This document shows, piece after piece, positions 56,110-64,000 of a DNA stretch of 64,000 bases (the first letter of the stretch is position 1; every line of letters starts with the position of its first letter). Both the position numbers and the translations under genes were made by a program. Source of the DNA: Eustoma russellianum (lineage: Eukaryota; Streptophyta; Magnoliopsida; Gentianales; Gentianaceae). The notes under the pieces are model-generated. The model was not told the origin of the DNA and did not search any database. It worked only from the letters and a program-made list of their open reading frames with translations. The DNA lies in NCBI GenBank assembly GCA_036186865.1, contig AP025043.1:32968690-33032689 (forward strand), read 5' to 3'.

Positions 56110-56870
56110 TAACCTTAAACCCTAACCCTAATCTTAACTACTAATCTTCACTAACTCTAAAATAAATTATTCTTATGTTGTTACTTGTTTCGTATGCATA
56201 TCATATAATGTTCGTGTTTAAGAAATAAATAGTTTTTATTCTATGTAATGTATATTTTAAATAAATAGTAGATTTAAGACTAGGGTTAGAGTTAGGTTAG
56301 GATGAGGCTTAGATTATGGTTAAATTTTTGGTTAAGTTAAATTTAGGTCAGGGTTAGACTATGGTTAGAGTTAGAGTTAGATAGGGTTAAGATTAGGTCA
56401 GAGTTAGGGTTAGGTTCATTGTTTATATTATATTAAAAAAATAAATTGTACAATTCACTAGCCTGGCAAGGCCGTCCAAGCCCTTGGATGCGTCTGGCAA
56501 GGTCGTCGAGACCCTGGACTAGCTTGGCAAAGTCGTCAAATCCCTAGAACTCGCCTAGTAAGGCCGTACAGGCCTTGGACACGTATGGTAGTGCCATCCT
56601 AGATCTATGTGATTTTGCATCCCCAAAACAGCCTTTTTTGCATTCAGAAACCATTTATCTCATTGGATGCAACTGCCAATACCATCCAAGGATGATTCCT
56701 AGATGTGGCTCATAGTGCCATCCAGGGTTCCCTTGCACAACACTCCCTGTTGCTTCCTAATTACTTCAAGAGTTTTTTCAATATGTACCATGTTTTGAGT
56801 TTTCTTTTTAAACTATAATATCTTTTTAAAACTTCTTCTTAAAAGACTCATAATTTGTACCCTTAATACC
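56110..56870. repeat. Right arm of the long inverted repeat and aaccctaa-like sequence
   Basis: The first 320 bp are rich in degenerate ccctaa/gttaggg words. Then cctggcaaggccgtccaagc-type repeats and an atcc-rich end match the left arm in reverse complement. The tail is AT-rich, as at the left arm outer end. Confidence 0.5.
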
Positions 56871-58410
56871 CTTCTCCTTCTACATATGTTCTGCCTCCTT
56901 CACAACTACTCACCCACTCAAGCTTACTACATTTGTTGAAGCCGAAGCAAAGGGGAAGAAACAAGTACAGCTCAAGCAACACTGAAGAGATTTGAGATAT
57001 GTCAAGCTCAAATATTAGAGGTCGTGGTTGTAGAGATTTGCCATATGAATATAAAATATGCGATTGCGAAAAAGAACAACACTAAAGGTTGTAGATTCAG
57101 TTAGGGACAGTCGTACGATGCTCTATTTTTTTGTGATTTGTGTGGTTTTTGTAGACGGTGTTATCCAATGCAAAGGGGCGGTTCACTTGAATATCACATG
57201 ACAGAGCGATCAATGTCATTTTCCCCACAATGTAGCACCAAGATCAGAATATAGTGGGGTGCTAACTATTGCAGCGGAGAGCATGGAAAGGATAAAAGAG
57301 AAGATAGCCGTTATGAAGATGATGATGATGATTTGCATTTGGGTGTTGGTGTTAATTATGGTGATACATGGTATACTTAGTAAGATTCATGTAACGTAAG
57401 TGAGTGTTCAAGTAAATGTTATGAGAGATTTATAGTTTGCATCTGATGCAAAAGAACAGTAGAGTGTTCTTATGTGTAACTGAGATTCATCTGCGATGCG
57501 AATTGTGATTGATGTTTGTGAATTTCTTCCTGCTATGAAATTTGTATGAAATTCTTAAGGATTATTTGACAAGTGTGATGTTATCAAATAAAAAAATGTG
57601 TGTGAAATGCTTAATGTAGATTTGGTAAATACGTGTCAGCTGTCCAGAAAGGATTAACAAAAAGATCTTGAACTAAGTAATCAAGATAACACAGTCAGAG
57701 AGGTGGATAGAAAGGCTACAATACTCAAACGTGTAGATCCTAGTTCTTGCTATAATGGTGCGTTTCAATTCCAAAGCTCCCACATCCTGCTATCAAGGAA
57801 AGTATAAACACTAGTCAAATACACAGCAGACATCACCAATATACACACACAACACCGGTAACCAAAAAAAGCACCATTTCGTCCATTCTATCCAATTTTA
57901 GCAGCCAAATACACGATCATCATTCCAATCATTTAACCCAATTTCAATAACTAAATAACGCCATTTCCTCCATTCAATCCTATTTCAATAACTAAGTACA
58001 CAACACTAATCCATAATCGATTCTATCAATTGAACCCAATTCCAATAACAAAATACACAACAGCAACATTCCATCCATTACATCCACTCAATCTAAGTCC
58101 AATGACCAAAGACAACATCGTTCATTTTTTTTTATTAAAATCTGAGTAGCAATCACACAAGCATCCAGAATAACCAATCGGTAAAATACATGACGAGTTA
58201 ACCTAATTGAACTAGAAAATGCATTGTAACATTGGGTGGTACAAAAGGCAGTAAACTACGCAATTCACCTATACATATCAGTCCCCAATCCATGAACTAC
58301 TACGAAGTGTCAAACAACAATGTATATTAACTAATTCAAAGTCATAAATTATGCCTTCCAACATCAATGTCATCACATACTATTCAACACAAAAATGCTG
58401 TCAATAACTA
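56871..58410. other. Unassigned region with degenerate repeats
   Basis: No gene was recognised. A short open frame at 56999 has a CDCEK motif but stops after about 28 codons. At 57880-58110 about five imperfect 45-bp units share ccattc.atcc.aatt and aataactaaatacac words. The rest is AT-rich. Confidence 0.4.
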
Positions 58411-59985
58411 GTACATAGCTTATCGCTCGAAGTTGAGCCCGTCTTTGCTTCTTTTCACAACACCTTCACTGACTTCTAGCTTCCTCGACATAGTGATGCC
58501 TTTATTCCTAGGACTTCATCTGAGTACTTCTTACTTTTGAGTCAGATTTAACTTGATGCCTTGTCAATGGAAACAATTCTTTGATGTTGTGTTGGGCTCT
58601 TTCTTGTATGGGTTACAATTGCAGTTGCTTGGACTCGACTAGACTAAAGACAACTTCTTGTACTTCTTAAAGGTTGCATTGGAGTTCTTCTATTATGGGC
58701 TGCAACACTAGAACTTAGTGGGCTTCCGTTTGCTTGTGTTTCTAGCTCCGTTGCAGATGCCTGAGCTAAGTTGCATATGGCCTTCTTCTAACATGCTGTT
58801 TTTACCCCCACCTACACATAATTAAAGTTAAGTAAGTCTATTTTGTACTAATAGGAAAATAATATACCATAAAAAATAATTACATTGGGAGGTTGAGATG
58901 CAGTAGTAGACTTAACTGGAGTAGTATAATCAACTATGGACAATGCTAGGCTAAATGGAGTAACCTGAATATTAGTTTGGTCCGCAGCCGCCATTTTTTG
59001 AAAATTTATCTGTAAAACATATTAAAGACACAATGTATGAAAATAACTGAATGATATTGAATACAAATCTGATTTGCTTCTTGTGATGTTGACCTATGCG
59101 AGCATCTTCTATGGTTATGACCAAGCTGTTTACATTTTCTGTGACTGAAAGTCAATCCATTCCTTGTAAATGTGCTTGGTGGCATTTAAGAACTAACCGC
59201 CAAATGACCCTTACCTCATCAACCCCATATATCTCCATTGAGTTTCTCTTCACCTTATACGTCTGAACCTTACTAACCTTCATATTCAAGTCCGTTATAA
59301 CAATCTTTTGCAATGCCATCATAGATAATCTGGGATCATCTTTTATTCTGTTTAATTATTTGTGTGCCACATATGTAGAGTTAAAATGCTTATTTTTATA
59401 TTGTCTATCATATGCATGCTATCCCTTTAATGTTTTAATCTTAATAGTTTGCTTTCCTTAAATTGAAAAAGCATGAGTTCCTTAGTTGCATCCTTGAGCA
59501 CAAACAACATTTACTGGGTCCTTTTCATTCTTCACGTATTTGAAAGTGAACCCCTCTCTTATAACCCACTCTCTCAAAACATCTCTAAACTCCTGAGAGG
59601 TGCTGAAAGCTTGACCTACCTTAGCTTCAAATTTATGTTTTTGAAACTCACTCTGTATATCAAAATCAGGATGTACTCATACTCACTTTCTCTATCCTTG
59701 TTCCTGTTCTCCTCATTGTTCATTGGGTTATTAATCACTCTCTTGCTCACTGCCGTCAGCCACTAGATTTGATTGTTCACTACCCTGAGGTACTAGCTCT
59801 GTTGCTTCATTACCCTCAACAAATGCCTCTGCTTTTTCACTACCTTCATATAAATCTTCACTTATTGTCACACTCTCAATGTCATGCAGACCTCCCTAAA
59901 TTTCATCCTAATCATTTTACCAGCCCTCATCATCAAACAAGTCATCGTCCTCAGACAACCTATTATCATCCTCCCTCTTAGTATC
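58411..59985 (-). pseudogene. MuDR-like (MULE) transposase remnant
   Basis: The minus strand carries an acidic Glu/Ser-rich N terminus (about 59980-59740). A MuDR N-terminal domain follows: VGQAFSTSQEFRDVLREWVI, then EGFTFKYVKNEKDPVNVVC and AQGC. Next comes a DPRLSMMALQKIVITDLNMK block typical of the pre-catalytic region (about 59345-59285). A zinc-knuckle-like CKQLGHNHRRC (about 59125-59090) follows directly, so the DDE catalytic domain and SWIM region are missing. A C-terminal part with Ser/Thr-rich sequence and a basic tail may reach 58411. MULE transposase cuts and moves DNA elements; this one is disabled. The copia LTR at 59986 cuts its upstream part. Confidence 0.68.
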
Positions 59986-61462
59986 TGTCGGGAATAATTC
60001 AAGTCAGACAAAATTGACTTCTGTACAGACTGCTTGTGAAATAAAGTAGTGGCCGTCCTTCCGAGCTCAGGTCTGGATTGATCTTCCAGGTCAAGACAGT
60101 AAAAAATAGCGCAATTGAGTTTGCGTTCTTGAACAATCAGCCGACTTGCCGACCTGAGCACAATAGCACTTCAGAACAGTAGTCCTGTGCTATCAGCCTT
60201 ACAGCTGAGCTGAACTAAAGTCAGATTAATCAGTCAGACCATATCAGTCTAGTCAGCGTAATAGTATTTGCGTTCTAGACTGATGGTCGACCTGCCGACC
60301 TCGCACCACAGCACAACTGAACAACAGTTGTGCTTTTAGTCGAGCTCAGCACACCAACAGAGGTAGCATGGCAGTGCTGCAAAACAACGAATTCTCTCAG
60401 CCAAACAGCAGAGCTCAGCTCGGAAACACTATACAACAACATTGTTGCGCTATCCCTCGATCAGCTGAGCTCCAGCACAAAGCAAAGCTCAGCACGTCAA
60501 TAACCTTAACTTCTCAGCTGAGTAGAGACCCGAGGTGAGTCCATGACTCTGTCCTTAAGACGTATTCCTCCGGTATACTGTGCCCAACTGGATGGATCAA
60601 TCGTCTCCCAGGATACAACGGAAGTCAGTTCAGATGAGCGGCACTATAGTGTATGAACTCAACGAACCTGTAAGTTGCCCTGAACTTCTCGGATTAGTGG
60701 AAATGAAGTGTTTGTATATGCTGGAGAATGATTATGCAATGAGGGAGATTGCAGACAAAGAGGAAGAACATTGGATTCTGAGTGAGTGACCACAGAGGCC
60801 AGCTAGGCTACATTTATAGGGAAATTCTGAGGTTAGTCTGTTACAGCCAGTTTAACCACAGCCGTAGGATCAGATACCTGCTCGGTCTAAACCCTTGGAT
60901 CAGATGACCGCATCAGGTGTGCCTTCAGCCGTCAGATCAAATAACTGGTCAGCGTGAGCTGTCAGATCATAACAAATTCAGGTCAGCTTAGCCGATTAAA
61001 GCTCAACACCTTTTCAAAATTTAACCTTAGTCTATCTTAACAACCTGGAAGTTTGAACTCAAACAAACTCAACCCCAACTGATAAGATACGACCTGTTGC
61101 TACAGGACCGGCCTGCAGTCTGCAGCCTACAGCCCGGTATGTAGCCCAGTCCGCAACCTGAGCCCATCGGTCCGCAACTCAGTCTGCGACTTGAGCCCAT
61201 CAGCTTAGTCCGCAATTCATGCCCAGGCACAGTCGATCTGGACTGATTTTCCCTCTTACTTTGAGCATTAATTTCTCATTCACCCGTTATCGAAATTGAG
61301 TAATTCAAACGCCTAAACTTATCTGCTCGTCGCGTAGATAATTAAGGACTCATTAGTTTCTACTCATCATTAATGAAACTAATCATAACTTAGCTCAAAG
61401 TACGTTGCTAACCAGAGTTTACAGCTTGGCCCAATTTCAATTCTTTTCCAATCTCTCCAACA
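59986..61462 (-). repeat. Copia 3' LTR (minus strand)
   Basis: On the plus strand the segment starts TGTCGG and ends CCAACA, an imperfect terminal repeat. In minus orientation it has a TATA box (60812-60818). A polypurine tract (complement at 61463-61474, attccccacatg) is just upstream of its start. Inside are agctgagctc-type words and imperfect repeats of gcaacctgagcccat (61100-61230). The 5-bp flank is gtatc; its partner lies off the window. Confidence 0.72.
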
Positions 61463-62021
61463 ATTCCCCACATGAATGGGAATTAATGCAAGTGTTATGC
61501 AGACTCTACCGAGAATTTAGACGAGAAAATGTTGCATCAGAAGAGATAGCTTCTGGCTTTGAACCTTTCTTAGTGAAATACTATCAGATCCACTCGGCTA
61601 ATTATTGGCTTAATGTCTCAAACTAACCGGCCTTCGTTGTGAACCTAGACAACAGTACTCACACAACATTTTCTTCAACATCTTTTTGTTTCTCATGATT
61701 GTGTTTGTTTTGGCTATGAATCGCCTGGTTCCAGAAAGTGTGTTAGAGAACTTTGGCCTTACAAAATTCTCATATAAGCGGCCACACTTCACACTTACAT
61801 AGGTGTTTCCTATCAAGAGTATTCTGCCATACCCCACTTGACATATCAAGATACATGAACCATTAAAAGACTCAGCTTACCCTCATTTTTCTGAAGACAA
61901 CCCTTCTATTTAACAGAATGGGTAAATGCTCACTGAACAGTATAACTTAGTTGTCCCATTGAACCAAGATTCTGGGATCTCCAGTCAACAAGGTTGGGTT
62001 ACCGTTACAAAGATTCATGCA
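61463..62021 (-). other. 3' untranslated region of the copia element
   Basis: This stretch lies between the pol end and the purine tract on the minus strand. Small open frames here (61405-61849) have no recognised domain. Confidence 0.55.
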
Positions 62022-63420
62022 TTATAGGCTTTAGTCTCATTCCGTTTGTCAAAATTGACATCTGATCTCTAGGCAAGCTTTTATAAGCGGATCCACAATA
62101 TTTTCCTTTGATTTTATTAATCAATGGAAATCACGCTTAGAGATCAACTGCTTAATGGTATTGGGTCTCCTACGCATGTGTCGAGACTTACCATTATAGA
62201 TGCTGATTTGAGCTCGTCCTATAGCTGACTGATTATCACAGTGTATGCTGATAGGAGAAATTGGCTTAGGCCAGCATGGCACATCTTTCAGGAAATTCCG
62301 AAGCCATTCAGTCTCTTCCCCGACTTTATCTAGTGTTATAAACTCCGCTTCCATAGTGGAACGAGCTATGCACATTTGCTTTGTGGATTTCCATGACATA
62401 GCACCTCCACCAACCATGAATAAATATCCACTGGTGGACTTAGAATCTTTACTATTAGATATCCAATTAGCATCACAATAGCCTTCCAACACTGCTGGAT
62501 ACCTTGAGTAATGTAATCCAAGATTCATTGTATACTTCAAGTATCTCATCAATCTATTTAGAGCATTCCAATGATCATTACTTGGATTACTGGTAAACCT
62601 ACTCAATTTGTTTACTGAGCATGCTAAGTCTGGCCTCGTACAGTTCGTTATGTATATCAGACTTCCAATTACTTGCGAATACTCCAACTGAGCTACTGGC
62701 TCGCCTCGGCTCTTCTTTAAGTGTATACTTAAGTCGAGAAGAGTTTTCAATGATTTCACATCAAGCATAATGAAACGTTTTAGAACAGATTCAGTATAGT
62801 GAGTTTGTGACAACACCAGTCCTTCCGCTATCCTAGAAATTTTAGATCCTAGAATAACATTGGCAACTCTCATATCCATCATATCGAAGTTTCTCGTCAA
62901 CATCTTCTTCATATTTAAGATGATATCACAAGTACTGTCTATGATTAGCATGTCGTGTACATAGAGACATACTGTCACATATGCATTTTGTGTGTTCTTA
63001 ATATAGAGACACTTGTTACACTCATTGATCTTGAAACCATTAGCTAGCAAAGCTTGATCAAATTTCAAATGCCACTGTTTAGGCGCTTGCTTAAGTTCAT
63101 ACAATGACTTAACAAGTCTACAAACTTTCGACTCTTGTCCGGCAACCACAAACCCTTCGGGTTGTTCCATATAAATTTCTTCATCCAACTCACCATTCAG
63201 AAAAGCAGTCTTTACATCCATTTGATGGATTTCCAAGTTACAGACTACGGCAATAGCAACTAGCACCCTTATAGAAGTGATCCTAGTTACTGGTGAGTAT
63301 GTGTCAAAAAAGTGAAAACCTTCCTTTTGTCGATAGTCTTTAGCTACCAACCTGGCCTTGTATTATGGACCCATACTCTTTCATCTTCTTCTTGTAAATC
63401 CACTTACATCCGAGTGGTTT
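62022..63420 (-). pseudogene. Copia reverse transcriptase and RNase H
   Basis: The minus frame from 63350 has LVAKDYRQKEGFHFFDTYSP, IHQMDVKTAFLNGELDEEIY, the RT box CLYVHDMLI, GSLIYITNCTRPDLACSV, the RNase H block EGYCDANWISNSKDSKSTSG, and SRHMRRRPN near the end. The catalytic YVDD is YVHD here, so the first Asp of the pair is lost and polymerase activity is not expected. An in-frame TGA near 62120 is followed by ENIVDPLIKA and GMRLKPI, the normal copia C terminus. A frameshift near 63360 separates it from the integrase part. The element belongs to a Tork/Retrofit-like copia group by its short linker (inference). Confidence 0.83.
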
Positions 63421-64000
63421 ACTTCCAGGTGGAAGGTCAACCAACTCCCAAGTGTGATTCTAAAGAATCGAGTCTATCTCAGTGTTAATTGTCTCTTTCC
63501 GCTTACTAATACTCGTTTCGTCATTGTTTTTGTCTTTTTTCAGAAAGACATCTTTGAAGAACACTGCATTCCTTGACTCCATGACAACGTTTTCATGTAT
63601 GTCAGGAATATCCGATTTGTGCATTAAGAAACGATATGCACTACTGTTTATCGCGTATCCTATGAATATGCAATCAACCGTCCTAGGCCCAATTTTTACT
63701 TGTCTTGGTTTAGGTACATCAACCTTTGCTAGACAACCCCACACTTTCAAGTATTTGCAACTAGGCTTGTGGCCTTTCAAAAGCTTGTATGGGGTTTCAT
63801 CCATCTTCTAAGATGGAATTCTGTTCAAAGTGACGTTAGCTGAGAGAACGGCTTCCTCCCACATGTTTTGAGGTAAGCCCAAACTTATCAACATAACATT
63901 CATCATATCTTTTAGAGTTCAGTTTTTGCGTTCAACAATACCATTCGATTGAGATGAATATGGTGCAGTCGTTTGATTAATAATGCCTTGTTCTGAACAC
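63421..64000 (-). pseudogene. Copia integrase, C-terminal half (runs off the window)
   Basis: The minus frame at 63804-63460 shows TPYKLLKGHKPSCKYLKVWG, DCIFIGYAINSSAYRF and VFLKKD. Upstream the catalytic Glu block SSQSNGIVERKN is visible at about 63960-63925, with a stop just after it and another near 63810. It inserts the cDNA in intact elements. The zinc-binding domain and catalytic Asp residues lie outside the window. Confidence 0.78.

Noticed and set aside
56104..56420. Interstitial telomere repeat
   Set aside because: Words like ccctaa and gttaggg are frequent, but the array is not a regular TTTAGGG repeat. It is better seen as the centre of the inverted-repeat element.
56999..57400. 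A GRF-type zinc-finger gene
   Set aside because: A CDC motif and an RGRG start are suggestive, but the frame stops after about 28 codons and the later conserved residues were not found.
1..64000. CRISPR arrays, bacterial operons or prophage
   Set aside because: No regular spacer-repeat structure was seen. All recognised genes are of plant retroelement, pararetrovirus or MULE type.

Overview
The window is repeat-rich nuclear DNA of a flowering plant, probably a dicot. Almost everything in it is a mobile or virus-derived sequence, and no host housekeeping gene was recognised. The evidence is an endogenous plant pararetrovirus (Caulimoviridae), plant L1-type LINEs with a C-terminal RNase H, Ty1/copia and Ty3/gypsy LTR retrotransposons with plant initiator-tRNA-Met primer sites, and a MuDR-like transposon remnant.

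Region 1 (1-16030) is a rearranged array of one endogenous pararetrovirus. Its two-gene plan is ORF1 = movement protein, coat protein, aspartic protease, reverse transcriptase and RNase H, followed by ORF2 of unknown function. This fits Florendovirus-type elements best. Copy A (+, 1-5655) holds nearly all of ORF1 but has four +1 frameshifts in homopolymers. Copy B (-, 5656-11160) faces it and has lost about 2.4 kb of coat-protein/protease sequence. Copy C (+, 11422-15343) carries the end of ORF1, an intact ORF2, the promoter, a poly(A) signal and the tRNA-Met primer site. Short inverted fragments fill the junctions and the right edge (15349-16030). The array ends on a (TA)n(CA)n microsatellite.

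Region 2 (16035-26876) is a cluster of related RNase H LINEs: a near full-length decayed copy (16129-21965), a 3' tail (22030-22356), a 5'-truncated copy (22400-24385), and a younger 5'-truncated copy on the minus strand (26876-24479). Their ends lie on TA/CA microsatellites.

Region 3 (about 28399-47972) is a nest. A SIRE-like copia element has a Ty3/gypsy element with very long (4.1 kb) LTRs inserted in its gag (29521-40422). A 2.6 kb solo LTR (44847-47452) sits in its 3' LTR, with a 5-bp target duplication.

Region 4 (47990-64000) starts with a minus-strand copia remnant. Next are two imperfect inverted arms (about 51560-51992 and 56110-56870), split by a complete non-autonomous LTR retrotransposon (51993-56109, target duplication taacc) that encodes an unrecognised Asp/His-rich protein. 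A decayed MuDR-like transposase (58411-59985, minus) follows, and then a minus-strand copia element with an identifiable 3' LTR (59986-61462) whose pol runs off the right edge.

The parts do not form a host pathway. They record successive insertions. The most interesting part is the palindromic viral array: it contains two intact ORF2 copies, breakpoints at the reverse-transcription primer site, and long inverted repeats that could make double-stranded RNA.
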